Below are positions 43,746 through 51,469 of a stretch of DNA of 64,000 bases, in pieces; within the stretch, counting starts at the first letter, position 1; every line of letters starts with the position of its first letter. The notes beneath the pieces are model-generated. The model worked only from the letters and a program-made list of their open reading frames with translations. It was not told the origin of the DNA and made no database searches. Both the position numbers and the translations under genes were made by a program. Source of the stretch: Allobosea sp. Root483D1 (GTDB lineage: Bacteria; Pseudomonadota; Alphaproteobacteria; Rhizobiales; Beijerinckiaceae); NCBI RefSeq assembly GCF_001429505.1, contig NZ_LMJW01000022.1:688853-752852 (forward strand), given 5' to 3'.

Positions 43746-45416
43746 GTGACCCGTTCCAGTGACCAGCTCGTCTTCGTTCCGCTCGGCGGCCTCGGCGAGA
43801 TCGGCATGAACGCCGCGCTCTACGGCTTCGGGCCGGAGAAGAAGCGCAAATGGATTCTGGTCGATTGCGGGCTTTCCTTCGCCGGGCCGGAGGCGCCGGG
43901 CGTCGATATCGTCCTGCCCGACCTCAACTACATCATCCAGGATCGGGCGAACCTGCTCGGCATCATCATCACCCACGCCCATGAAGACCACATCGGTGCG
44001 CTCGCCGCGCTCTGGCCGTCGCTGCGCGCGCCGGTCTGGTGTACGCGTTTCGCCGCCGGTCTTCTGGCGACGCGTCGCCTTTCCGAGCCCGGCGCACCCA
44101 AGGTCGAGATGAACATCGTCGCCCAGGGCGGGCGCTTCACCCTCGGCCCGTTCGACATCGAGTTCGTGCCGGTTGCGCACTCGATCCCGGAATCGAACGC
44201 GCTCGCGATCCGCACGCCGGCCGGCCTCGTCGTCCATACCGGCGACTGGAAGATCGACCCGACCCCGCGCGTCGGCCTGCCGACCGACGAAGTCCGCCTG
44301 CGCGAGCTCGGCGAGGAAGGCGTGCTGGCGCTGGTCTGCGACTCCACCAACGTCCTGCGCGACGGCATCAGCCCGAGCGAGGCGGATGTCGCCGCCAAGC
44401 TCAAGGAACTGGTCGCCTCCGCGCCGAACCGCGTCGCCGTCACCACCTTCGCTTCCAACGTCGCGCGCCTGCGGTCGGTCGCCGAAGCCGCGATGGCCAA
44501 CCAGCGCGAGGTCGTCGTGGTCGGCCGCGCCATGGACCGCGTCATCGATGTCGCTCGCGAATGCGGCTTCCTCGACGGCATCCCGGCCTTCCGTGGGGTC
44601 GAGAACTATGGCTACCTGCCGCGCGACAAGGTCGTCGCGCTCGTCACCGGCAGCCAGGGCGAGCCGCGCGCCGCGCTCTCGCGCATCGCCGCCGACGATC
44701 ATCCCGAGATCGCGCTTTCGCCGGGCGATCGGGTGATCTTCTCCTCGCGCACCATCCCCGGCAACGAGAAGGCGGTCGGCGCCATCCTCAACCGGCTGGC
44801 GCGCGACAATATCGAGATCATCACCGACCGCACCCATCTCGTGCACGTCTCAGGCCATCCCCGGCGCGAGGAGTTGGCGCGGCTCTATGGCTGGCTGAAG
44901 CCGAAGATCGCGATCCCCGCCCATGGCGAGGACCAGCACCTGACCGAACACGCTACCTTCGCCCGCAGCCTCGGCGTCAAGCATGTCCTGCGCGCCGGCA
45001 ATGGCGATGTCGTCGCGATTACCGAGGACGGAGCCCGCAAAATCACCGAGGTCCAGCATGGCCGGCTCTACCAGGACGGCACGCTGCTCGTCGGAGCGCT
45101 TGACCGTACCATTCCCGAGCGCCGCAAGCTGTCCTTCGCCGGGGTGATCTCGATCGCGATTGCGCTCGACGAGAAGGGCGAGCTCGCCGGCGATCCCGAG
45201 GTTGCGCTGATCGGATTGCCGGTCACCGCCAAGGACGGCACGCCCTTCGACGATATCGTCGCCGACGCGGTCGAGGATCTGATCGAGGGCATGCCCAAGG
45301 GCAAGCGCCGCGATCCCGAGGCCGTGCGCAACGCGCTCGAACGCGGCGTGCGTTCCGCCGTCAACGAGGAGTGGGGCAAGAAGCCGCTGGTGAACGCGCT
45401 GGTGATCACGGTGTAG
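43746..45416 (+). CDS. rnj: ribonuclease J
   Basis: 556 residues, metallo-beta-lactamase/beta-CASP nuclease with 5' exonuclease and endonuclease activity in RNA turnover. Zinc motif THAHEDHIG (H77, H79, D81, H82), further metal residues in VVHTGDWKID and VCDSTN, beta-CASP segment TTFASNVARL and SGHPRREEL. Starts at GTG 43746 with AGGA 7 nt upstream. Position between birA and mce is the usual one in the order. Confidence 0.96.
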   Translation: MTRSSDQLVFVPLGGLGEIGMNAALYGFGPEKKRKWILVDCGLSFAGPEAPGVDIVLPDLNYIIQDRANLLGIIITHAHEDHIGALAALWPSLRAPVWCTRFAAGLLATRRLSEPGAPKVEMNIVAQGGRFTLGPFDIEFVPVAHSIPESNALAIRTPAGLVVHTGDWKIDPTPRVGLPTDEVRLRELGEEGVLALVCDSTNVLRDGISPSEADVAAKLKELVASAPNRVAVTTFASNVARLRSVAEAAMANQREVVVVGRAMDRVIDVARECGFLDGIPAFRGVENYGYLPRDKVVALVTGSQGEPRAALSRIAADDHPEIALSPGDRVIFSSRTIPGNEKAVGAILNRLARDNIEIITDRTHLVHVSGHPRREELARLYGWLKPKIAIPAHGEDQHLTEHATFARSLGVKHVLRAGNGDVVAITEDGARKITEVQHGRLYQDGTLLVGALDRTIPERRKLSFAGVISIAIALDEKGELAGDPEVALIGLPVTAKDGTPFDDIVADAVEDLIEGMPKGKRRDPEAVRNALERGVRSAVNEEWGKKPLVNALVITV

Positions 45417-45444
45417 AATGACTTTGTACTGCATGGAATTACGC

Positions 45445-45545
45445 CGTCATTCCGGGCGACCGTAGGGAGACCCGGGATCCATTCCGGAACGGTTCAGGAA
45501 TGGATCCCGGATCAGCGCCGCTGACGCGGCTTGTCCGGGATGACG
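45445..45545. repeat. REP-like palindromic element, copy 2
   Basis: Starts CGTCATTCCGGGCGACC and ends TTGTCCGGGATGACG, with internal GGGATCCATTCC / GGAATGGATCCC arms. Lies between rnj and mce. Confidence 0.8.
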
Positions 45546-45586
45546 GTTCGTTTCCGAGTCACGATGATGCGCCAGGAAAAAACTCA

Positions 45587-45991
45587 ATGATCGGACGCCT
45601 CAACCACGTTGCCATCGCCGTGAAGGATCTCGCCGCCTCGACCGCGCTCTATCGCGACACGCTCGGCGCCCGCGTCTCGCAGCCGCTGCCGCAGCCTGAT
45701 CACGGCGTCACCGTGGTCTTCGTCGAGCTGCCGAACACCAAGATCGAATTGCTTGAGCCGATGGGCGCGGATTCGCCGATCGCCAAGTTCCTCGAGCGCA
45801 ACGTGGATGGCGGCATCCACCATATCTGCTACGAGGTCGATGACATCCTCGCTGCGCGCGACCGGTTGAAGGCGCAGGGCGCGCGCGTGTTGGGCTCGGG
45901 CGAGCCGCGCATCGGCGCCCATGGCAAGCCGGTGCTCTTCCTGCACCCCAAGGACTTCTGCGGTACGCTCGTCGAGCTGGAACAGGCCTGA
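45587..45991 (+). CDS. mce: methylmalonyl-CoA epimerase
   Basis: 134 residues, a single VOC domain of the epimerase type, interconverting R- and S-methylmalonyl-CoA in propionate metabolism. Metal ligands expected in LNHVAIAVKDL, IHHICYEVDD and GTLVELEQ. ATG at 45587 has AGGA 9 nt upstream; the longer frame reads through the REP element. Confidence 0.93.
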   Translation: MIGRLNHVAIAVKDLAASTALYRDTLGARVSQPLPQPDHGVTVVFVELPNTKIELLEPMGADSPIAKFLERNVDGGIHHICYEVDDILAARDRLKAQGARVLGSGEPRIGAHGKPVLFLHPKDFCGTLVELEQA

Positions 45992-45994
45992 GCC

Positions 45995-46396
45995 ATGACG
46001 TCAGAAATCACGTTCTTCGGCGAACCGGAGGTTGGATCGCCGCGCCCCTTCAGCCTTGCGACGCGGGCGGCCGGCCTCGTCTTCGTCTCCGGCCAGTCGG
46101 CGCCGCATGACCCGGCGAACGGCATCGTCCGTGGTGAGACGCCGGCCGAGCAGGTGAGGCAGGCGCTGGCGTATATCGCCGCGATCCTGGCCGAGGCTGG
46201 CTCCAGCCTAGACCGTGTCGTGCAGATGACGATGCTGATCACCGACCCCAGCGACTACGCCGCCTGCAATGCCGAATATGTGAAGCATTTTCCGAACGGC
46301 CAGCCGGCTCGGCATACCGCACGCTTCGGCGTACCGACCGAGGCCAAGGTCGCGTTCGCTTGCATCGCCCTGGCCAGCGAGGGCCGCGCGTCATGA
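45995..46396 (+). CDS. RidA/YjgF/YER057c/UK114-family protein
   Basis: 133 residues, trimeric enamine/imine deaminase family. Conserved VFVSGQSAPHDP, DRVVQMTMLITDPSDYAACNAEYVKHFP and PARHTARFGV segments; the arginine that binds the carboxylate in RidA appears to be in the RHTAR part, though not in the canonical position, so deaminase activity is uncertain. It sits 3 nt after mce and overlaps the DUF1467 gene, an insertion into the usual mce-DUF1467 pair. Confidence 0.85.
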   Translation: MTSEITFFGEPEVGSPRPFSLATRAAGLVFVSGQSAPHDPANGIVRGETPAEQVRQALAYIAAILAEAGSSLDRVVQMTMLITDPSDYAACNAEYVKHFPNGQPARHTARFGVPTEAKVAFACIALASEGRAS

Positions 46397-46623
46397 CGAT
46401 CGGCGGTGGGCTCGCGGTTTATTTCGTGATCTGGTGGACGGTGCTGTTCGTGACGCTGCCGTTCGGCGTGCGCAGCCAGGCGGAGAGCGGCGATGTCGAG
46501 AAGGGCACCGATCCCGGCGCACCAGTTATGCCGGGTCTCGCCAAGAAGGCGGTGGCAACGACGATCCTCGCCGGCATCGTTTTCTGCATCGTCTGGTATG
46601 TCTGGACCAATCTCGATATCTGA
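46393..46623 (+). CDS. DUF1467-family membrane protein
   Basis: 76 residues with two membrane helices (VYFVIWWTVLFVTLPFGV and ILAGIVFCIVWYVWTNL) and a short acidic loop. Found in this neighbourhood (after mce) in many Hyphomicrobiales; function unknown. Overlaps the RidA stop by 4 nt (ATGA). Confidence 0.9.
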   Translation: MTIGGGLAVYFVIWWTVLFVTLPFGVRSQAESGDVEKGTDPGAPVMPGLAKKAVATTILAGIVFCIVWYVWTNLDI

Positions 46624-46654
46624 ACAGTGTTCAGCGTAGAGCAACGTATAGTCC

Positions 46655-46683
46655 AAAAACAAAAAGCAAGGCTTTCGCCTTGC
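46655..46683 (-). terminator. strong minus-strand Rho-independent terminator
   Basis: Stem GCAAGGC / GCCTTGC with a GAAA tetraloop followed by TTTTTGTTTTT on the minus strand. No protein gene on that strand lies upstream within 3 kb, which implies a non-coding transcript. Confidence 0.8.
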
Positions 46684-46811
46684 CTTTGGAAGTCTGTTTT
46701 TTACCGTAGTATCGGCGCGCCATTATCGATACGCACTCATATACCAGCGGCTGTTTGTTCCTCCCGAGACCTGGTCCGCGGCGCCCGGAAAACGGTCGGG
46801 CGTGCCCAGCG
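46655..46811 (-). ncRNA. candidate small RNA (~157 nt), family not recognised
   Basis: On the minus strand a promoter (GTGACA, 17 nt, TAATCA; 46846 to 46818) is followed ~155 nt later by a strong terminator. The transcript includes a GGGAGGAACAAACA stretch, purine-rich and possibly single-stranded, and ends in a GAAA-capped hairpin. A 30-codon frame (MARRYYGKKQTSKGK...) runs through the terminator and is unlikely to be a real protein. No known RNA family was recognised. Confidence 0.45.
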
Positions 46812-46817
46812 CCAAAG

Positions 46818-46846
46818 TGATTAGCGGATCGCAATAATGTTGTCAC
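46818..46846 (-). promoter_or_regulatory. candidate promoter of the small RNA
   Basis: Minus strand GTGACA (46846-46841), 17-nt spacer, TAATCA (46823-46818); same style as the tRNA-Asp promoter (TTGACA-17-TAATCC). Confidence 0.5.
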
Positions 46847-47016
46847 CTGTTTAGGCAGCGTTCGCCCGAACTTTTTGCAAAATTATTCCAGTTTGTTCTT
46901 GTGCGGTGCAACATTGTGCTCCGGCGGTGATTCCGCGCCTTGTTCCAGTCATAGGATGTCGCTACCTCGCTGGGGCAGACGCGCCGGGCCGTTCCGGCGG
47001 TCAGGAGAGGTTTCCG

Positions 47017-47577
47017 ATGCTTCGCACCACGCTCGCCGCTTTGGCGTTGTCCGCTTCCGTCAGCCTGGCCCTGGCCCAGGCACCCGCGCCGGCCAATCTC
47101 GACCCGCAGAACACCCTGGCGCTCGACACCAAGGACGGCCGGGTCACCATCCGGCTGCGGCCGGACCTCGCGCCCAAGCATGTCGAGCAGATCAAGGCGC
47201 TGACCAAGCGCGGCTTCTATGACGGCATCGTCTTCCACCGCGTCATCGACGGCTTCATGGCCCAGACCGGCGACCCGAAGGGCGACGGCACCGGCGGCTC
47301 CGACCTGCCGAACGTCCCTGCGGAGTTCACCCCGACCCCCTTCAAGGTCGGCTCGGTCGGCATGGCGCGCTCGCAGAGCCCGAACTCGGCGAACTCGCAG
47401 TTCTTCATCTGCTTCGAGGGCTGCGGCTCACTGACCGGCCAATACACGCTGTTCGGCGAGGTCGTCTCCGGCATGGACGCCGTGCGCAAGATCAAGAAGG
47501 GCAGCAGCGCCAACAATGGCTCTGTCTCCGGCCCCGACAAGATCATCCGCCTGCGCCTGCTGGCTGACGCCAAGTAA
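47017..47577 (+). CDS. periplasmic peptidyl-prolyl cis-trans isomerase, cyclophilin type
   Basis: 186 residues. Signal peptide LRTTLAALALSASVSLALAQ, then a cyclophilin domain: FHRVIDGFMAQTGD, the catalytic region and QFFICFEG, GQYTLFGEVV. Assists folding of exported proteins by proline isomerisation. ATG at 47017 has AGGAG upstream. Followed by a secreted TonB-C-like protein and a cytoplasmic cyclophilin. Confidence 0.95.
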   Translation: MLRTTLAALALSASVSLALAQAPAPANLDPQNTLALDTKDGRVTIRLRPDLAPKHVEQIKALTKRGFYDGIVFHRVIDGFMAQTGDPKGDGTGGSDLPNVPAEFTPTPFKVGSVGMARSQSPNSANSQFFICFEGCGSLTGQYTLFGEVVSGMDAVRKIKKGSSANNGSVSGPDKIIRLRLLADAK

Positions 47578-47581
47578 GTCG

Positions 47582-48211
47582 ATGCGCCGGTCGCGCCTGT
47601 CTGCGCTCGTTCTCGTGTTGCTGGCTTCGGCCAGCGGCACGGTTCTGGCGCAGGACACGCGCGATCTCGGCCTGCCACCGGCCTCGGGCTTCCAGAATCC
47701 CGTCCTGCCACCACCTTCGGGCTCGCAGAACCCGGTGCTGCCGCCGCAATCGGGGCAGCGCTATATGCCGGGCATCGGCGGCCCGTTCGGCGAGGGCGCG
47801 CGCCGCCCGGTCGTGCCGTCGCCGACGCCCGGCGTCGATCGCGGCGTCATCGGCACCGTCGACCCGGAGACGACCGGCCTCGGCGAAGAGACCGTCGACC
47901 GGCTCGACCAGGTCGGTCCGGCCCTGCGGCGCTGCTGGAAGCCGCCCGCGCTCGCGGTGGGAGACAGTGCGAGCGCCAGTGTCCGCTTCAGCCTGCGCCG
48001 CGACGGCAGCCTCTTCGGCCAGCCGCGCGTCACCTGGGAAATGCGGCGCGCGCCGCCCGGCCTGCGCGAGCGTTTCACCGACTCGCTGATGCGGGCCGTG
48101 CGCGATTGCACGCCGATGAGGTTGTCGCCGGGGCTCGGAGGGAGTATCGCAGGCCGCCCGATTACCATCCGCTTCTTCGGCCGTGTGCCGACCAACGAAA
48201 GATCAGTCTGA
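47582..48211 (+). CDS. secreted protein with Pro-rich repeats and a TonB/TolA C-terminal-like domain
   Basis: 209 residues. Signal peptide (LSALVLVLLASASGTVLAQ), a Pro-rich region with tandem QNPVLPPxSG units (about residues 38-59), and a C-terminal domain with VGPALRRCWKPP and ASVRFSLRRDGSLFGQPRVTWEM, which resembles the TonB/TolA C-terminal fold. The gene lies 4 nt after the first cyclophilin and its stop overlaps the second (TGATG), so all three are coupled. The Pro-rich repeat would be a natural substrate for the neighbouring proline isomerase. Function unknown. Confidence 0.7.
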   Translation: MRRSRLSALVLVLLASASGTVLAQDTRDLGLPPASGFQNPVLPPPSGSQNPVLPPQSGQRYMPGIGGPFGEGARRPVVPSPTPGVDRGVIGTVDPETTGLGEETVDRLDQVGPALRRCWKPPALAVGDSASASVRFSLRRDGSLFGQPRVTWEMRRAPPGLRERFTDSLMRAVRDCTPMRLSPGLGGSIAGRPITIRFFGRVPTNERSV

Positions 48212-48678
48212 TGTCGCTCGATCCTGAGAACACTCTCGTCATGGAGACCACCAAGGGCCGCGTGGTGATCAAGCTGCGTCCCGACCTCGCCCCCAATCAT
48301 GTCGAGCGCATCAAGCTGCTCGCCCGCGAGGGCTTCTATGACGGCATTGTCTTCCACCGCGTCATCGACGGCTTCATGGCGCAGGTCGGCTGCCCGCACG
48401 GCACCGGCACCGGCGGCTCGAGCCATCCGGACCTCGCCCAGGAGTTCAACGCCGAGCCGCATGTCCGCGGCGTCCTGTCGATGGCGCGCTCCCAGAACCC
48501 GAACTCGGCCAACAGCCAGTTCTTCATCGTCTTCGACGACGCCCGCTTCCTCGACAAGCAGTACACCGCCTGGGGCCAGGTCGTGGAAGGCATGGAGAAC
48601 GTCGACAAGATCAAGCGCGGCGAGCCGGTGCGCGATCCCGACTCCATCGTCTCGATGAAGGTGATGGCGGACGCCTGA
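48211..48678 (+). CDS. ppiB: cytoplasmic peptidyl-prolyl cis-trans isomerase, cyclophilin type
   Basis: 155 residues without a signal peptide. Cyclophilin motifs FHRVIDGFMAQVGC, SMARSQNPNSANSQFFIVF and YTAWGQVVEGM. Closely related to the exported protein encoded upstream; the pair is typical of Hyphomicrobiales ahead of queA. Confidence 0.95.
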   Translation: MSLDPENTLVMETTKGRVVIKLRPDLAPNHVERIKLLAREGFYDGIVFHRVIDGFMAQVGCPHGTGTGGSSHPDLAQEFNAEPHVRGVLSMARSQNPNSANSQFFIVFDDARFLDKQYTAWGQVVEGMENVDKIKRGEPVRDPDSIVSMKVMADA

Positions 48679-48703
48679 GGCGTTCCTGCTCTTAGCAAAC
48701 AAG

Positions 48704-48813
48704 GTCATCCCGGCCGGAGCGGCGAAGCCGCGTAGAGCCGGGATCCATGCCTGAACAGCTCCGATTACGCTCCGGCATGGATCCCGGGTCGACCTCCGGT
48801 CGCCCGGGATGAC
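48704..48813. repeat. REP-like palindromic element, copy 3
   Basis: Starts GTCATCCCGGCCGGAGC and ends CGCCCGGGATGAC, with internal GGGATCCATGCC / GGCATGGATCCC arms; followed by TTTTTT, so it may also terminate the ppiB transcript. Lies between ppiB and queA. Confidence 0.8.
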
Positions 48814-48830
48814 TTTTTTGGGATCGGCCC

Positions 48831-49925
48831 ATGGACGTCGACCTCTTCGACTTCGATCTGCCTGAGGAACGCATCGCGCTGCGGCCCGTGAGCCCGCGCG
48901 ATGCGGCAAGGTTGCTCGTCGTCCGCCCTGGTACGTCCGAGCCCCTTGAGGATCGCGGCATCCGCGATCTCGTTGAACTGCTCCAGCCCGGCGACGCGCT
49001 GGTTCTGAACGACACCCGCGTCATCCCCTCGCGGCTCTGGGGCCGGCGCTATCGCGGCGAGGCCTCGGCCCGCATCGAGATCATGCTGCACAAGCGCGCG
49101 GCGGATGATCGCTGGCGCGCCTTCGCCCGCCCGGCCAAGAAGCTCAATGTCGGCGAGACGATCGTCTTCGACAGCGACGGCGCCGGCAATGCCTGCGAGC
49201 TCTCCCGACTTCAGGCCGAGGTCGAGGACAAGGGGGAGGGCGGCGATATCGGCCTGCGCTTCTCGCTGACCGGTCCTTATCTCGACGAGGCGATCGCGCG
49301 GCTCGGCGAATTGCCGCTGCCGCCCTATATCGCCGGCAAGCGGGCGACCGACCAGGCCGACACCCGCGACTACCAGACGACCTATGCCCGCGAGGAAGGC
49401 GCCGTCGCCGCACCGACCGCCGGATTGCACTTCACGCCGGAGCTGTTCGAGGAGCTCAAGCAGCGCGGCGTCTCCAGCCATTTCGTCACGCTGCATGTCG
49501 GCGCCGGCACTTTCCTGCCGGTCAGGGCCGAGGACACCGACGAGCACCGCATGCATGCCGAATGGGGCACGGTCAGCGCCGCGACCGCCGATACGCTCAA
49601 CGCCGTGCGCGCTGCCGGCGGCCGCATCGTCGCGGTCGGAACGACCTCGCTGCGCCTGCTCGAAAGCGCGACCGGCGAGGACAGCATCATCAAGCCGTTT
49701 TCGGGCGACACCGCGATCTTCATCACGCCGGGCTATCGCTTCCGCGCCGTCGACCTGCTGATGACCAATTTCCACCTGCCGCGCTCGACGCTGTTCATGC
49801 TGGTCTCGGCCTTCGCCGGCCTCGACCTGATGAAGCGTGCCTATGCCCACGCCATCGCCGGGGGCTATCGCTTCTATTCCTATGGCGATGGCAGTCTGCT
49901 GTTCCGGGCCAACGCTCGGGCTTGA
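48831..49925 (+). CDS. queA: tRNA preQ1(34) S-adenosylmethionine ribosyltransferase-isomerase
   Basis: 364 residues, full length. Converts preQ1 at tRNA position 34 to epoxyqueuosine using SAM. Family hallmarks: DLFDFDLPEERIALRP, LNDTRVIPSRLWG, YQTTYAREEGAVAAPTAGLHFT, HVGAGTFLPVRAE and NFHLPRSTLFMLVSAFAG. In related genomes tgt usually follows; here it does not. Confidence 0.97.
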   Translation: MDVDLFDFDLPEERIALRPVSPRDAARLLVVRPGTSEPLEDRGIRDLVELLQPGDALVLNDTRVIPSRLWGRRYRGEASARIEIMLHKRAADDRWRAFARPAKKLNVGETIVFDSDGAGNACELSRLQAEVEDKGEGGDIGLRFSLTGPYLDEAIARLGELPLPPYIAGKRATDQADTRDYQTTYAREEGAVAAPTAGLHFTPELFEELKQRGVSSHFVTLHVGAGTFLPVRAEDTDEHRMHAEWGTVSAATADTLNAVRAAGGRIVAVGTTSLRLLESATGEDSIIKPFSGDTAIFITPGYRFRAVDLLMTNFHLPRSTLFMLVSAFAGLDLMKRAYAHAIAGGYRFYSYGDGSLLFRANARA

Positions 49926-49928
49926 GCG

Positions 49929-50936
49929 CTATTTGGCCGGCAGCGGCGGCACCCCCTTCTGCCACTCACCCCAGTCGCCGACGATGTGATCGACGACGCG
50001 CGAGCCGACCGCCTCGACATTGGCGACGGTCTCGGCGAAGCCCCCGGCCGTCTGGCCCGGCGCCGGGTCGAGATGCTGCTGCGTCGTCTCGTTCGGGTTG
50101 CCCTGGTCGAAATTGACCGCGCCACGCAGGCTCAGGATCCGGTCGGTGCCGAATTGCCGCTTGATCACCAGCGTGATCGCTGCCGCCTCCATCTCGGTGA
50201 TGACGTAGTCGTCGGCGCCGTAGAGCTTGGCCATGTACTGCGCCTCCTTCGACAGGCCGGGCCCGTGGAAGAAGGTGTCGCCGGTCATGTGCGTGCCGGT
50301 CTGGACGGAGGGCGCGGCCCGTGCCCGCTCGTTCGGGTAGCGCTGGCGATATTGCTTCGCCGACTCCGAATCTTGCAGGTTGACGCCGGCACTGAGCCGC
50401 GTCGCCCAGCCGACCAGCGCCGGGTTGAGCTTGAAGACCCGATATTCCTCATAGCCCTTGCGCGGGATGAACACTGGCTCACCCGGCTTACCCTCTTCCG
50501 GTGCCCAGCGATGGCCGAGATCGTAGTCGACCAGCCAGGTACCCCAGGAGACGTCGCCGATCGTGCCGCGCGAGGGCGGCGTGCCGGCGACGCCGGTGAT
50601 GACGAAATAGGCCTGCGAGAAATCATACTCCGGGTCGAGCAGGATCGCCTGCATCGAGGAGGAGGAATTAACTTTGCCCATGCCGAGGACAGCGCCGCAG
50701 ACGCCGGCCTCGTTGCAATAGACCGGCTTCAGGGCGCCGCGGGCCTCGTGCGGCTGGCTCTTCTGCCAGTAGCGCTCATACCAATGCTGGAACTCGCCAG
50801 CCCGGTCACCGGTATTGGCGCCGATCTCGAACATCGAGGCGACGAAGACTTTGACCTTGGTCGGCGCTGCCTCCGCCGTGCCGAGTGTGGTGAGGCTGAG
50901 AAGGGCTGCTCCCAGCCCGCTGGCGATCCGGTTCAT
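49929..50936 (-). CDS. purine nucleoside permease (NUP)-family protein
   Basis: 335 residues. N-terminal signal peptide (MNRIASGLGAALLSLTTLGTAEA), then the NUP family pattern VKVFVASMFEIGANTGDRAGEFQHW, AGTPPSRGTIGDVSWGTWLVDYDLGHRW and VITEMEAAAITLVIKRQFG. The fold is related to nucleoside phosphorylases rather than to multi-helix transporters, so a periplasmic nucleoside-binding or cleaving role is plausible in bacteria. Convergent with queA, 3 nt between stops. A leading GGGAGACCGCC-type ribosome site lies before the ATG. Confidence 0.88.
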   Translation of the reverse strand: MNRIASGLGAALLSLTTLGTAEAAPTKVKVFVASMFEIGANTGDRAGEFQHWYERYWQKSQPHEARGALKPVYCNEAGVCGAVLGMGKVNSSSSMQAILLDPEYDFSQAYFVITGVAGTPPSRGTIGDVSWGTWLVDYDLGHRWAPEEGKPGEPVFIPRKGYEEYRVFKLNPALVGWATRLSAGVNLQDSESAKQYRQRYPNERARAAPSVQTGTHMTGDTFFHGPGLSKEAQYMAKLYGADDYVITEMEAAAITLVIKRQFGTDRILSLRGAVNFDQGNPNETTQQHLDPAPGQTAGGFAETVANVEAVGSRVVDHIVGDWGEWQKGVPPLPAK

Positions 50937-50994
50937 GGCGGTCTCCCTTGCAATGGCAGAAGCGTAAGCAAGGTGCCTGCCACGGACCGCGCGA

Positions 50995-51399
50995 TCAAGC
51001 GTGGGCTTCGGGCGGCGCGCTCATCGGGATCGGCTTGATCACGTCGATCAGCACGCCGCTCGGATCGGAGGTGATGAAGTGGCGCTGGCCGAACCATTCG
51101 TCGCGCAGTTCCTGCAGGATCGGCAGGCCGGCCGCCTTGAGCCGGGCATATTCCGCATCGGCATCCTCGACCTCGAAATTCAGGATCAGCCCGCCGACAC
51201 GCCCCCGGCCGGGGAGGGGGATGGTGTCGTGGCTGCCATCCAGCACCGCCAGCGTCACCCGCTCGTCCACGGTCGATTGCAGGTGGACGTACCAATCGGC
51301 TTCGAACAGGGCCTGGAAACCGAAATGCGCGCTATAGAAGGCGGCGGTTTCGGCGACTTTCTCGGTCATGATCACCGGGTAATAGCTGGTGACTTTCAT
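50995..51399 (-). CDS. VOC-superfamily (glyoxalase-like) protein
   Basis: 134 residues, single VOC module pair of the type used by glyoxalases and antibiotic- or drug-binding proteins. Strand starts TSYYPVIMTEKVAETAAFYSAHFGFQALFEADWYVHLQ and ends FGQRHFITSDPSGVLIDVIKPI. Substrate unknown. Divergent from a TetR gene with two operators between them, so it is probably the regulated target and may bind or detoxify the inducer. Confidence 0.85.
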   Translation of the reverse strand: MKVTSYYPVIMTEKVAETAAFYSAHFGFQALFEADWYVHLQSTVDERVTLAVLDGSHDTIPLPGRGRVGGLILNFEVEDADAEYARLKAAGLPILQELRDEWFGQRHFITSDPSGVLIDVIKPIPMSAPPEAHA

Positions 51400-51423
51400 T
51401 GGCTTGCCTGCTTTTCTTTATAA

Positions 51424-51440
51424 ACATACAATCTGCATGT
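51424..51440. promoter_or_regulatory. TetR-type operator 1 (VOC/TetR intergenic)
   Basis: ACATACAATCTGCATGT, a 17-bp imperfect inverted repeat, repeated 29 bp downstream. Confidence 0.6.
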
Positions 51441-51452
51441 TTATGTGAATTA

Positions 51453-51469
51453 ACATACAGGCTGCACGT
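51453..51469. promoter_or_regulatory. TetR-type operator 2 (VOC/TetR intergenic)
   Basis: ACATACAGGCTGCACGT, matching operator 1 at 14 of 17 positions; it ends on the base before the TetR start codon, so binding would block the gene's own translation start region or transcription. Confidence 0.6.

Larger units (their letters stand above)
46624..47016. other. intergenic region with a candidate minus-strand small RNA
   Basis: About 390 bases without a supported protein gene. The left half holds a complete minus-strand promoter-terminator unit (see the ncRNA entry). The right half is the upstream region of the cyclophilin gene; no clear promoter was resolved. Confidence 0.6.
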
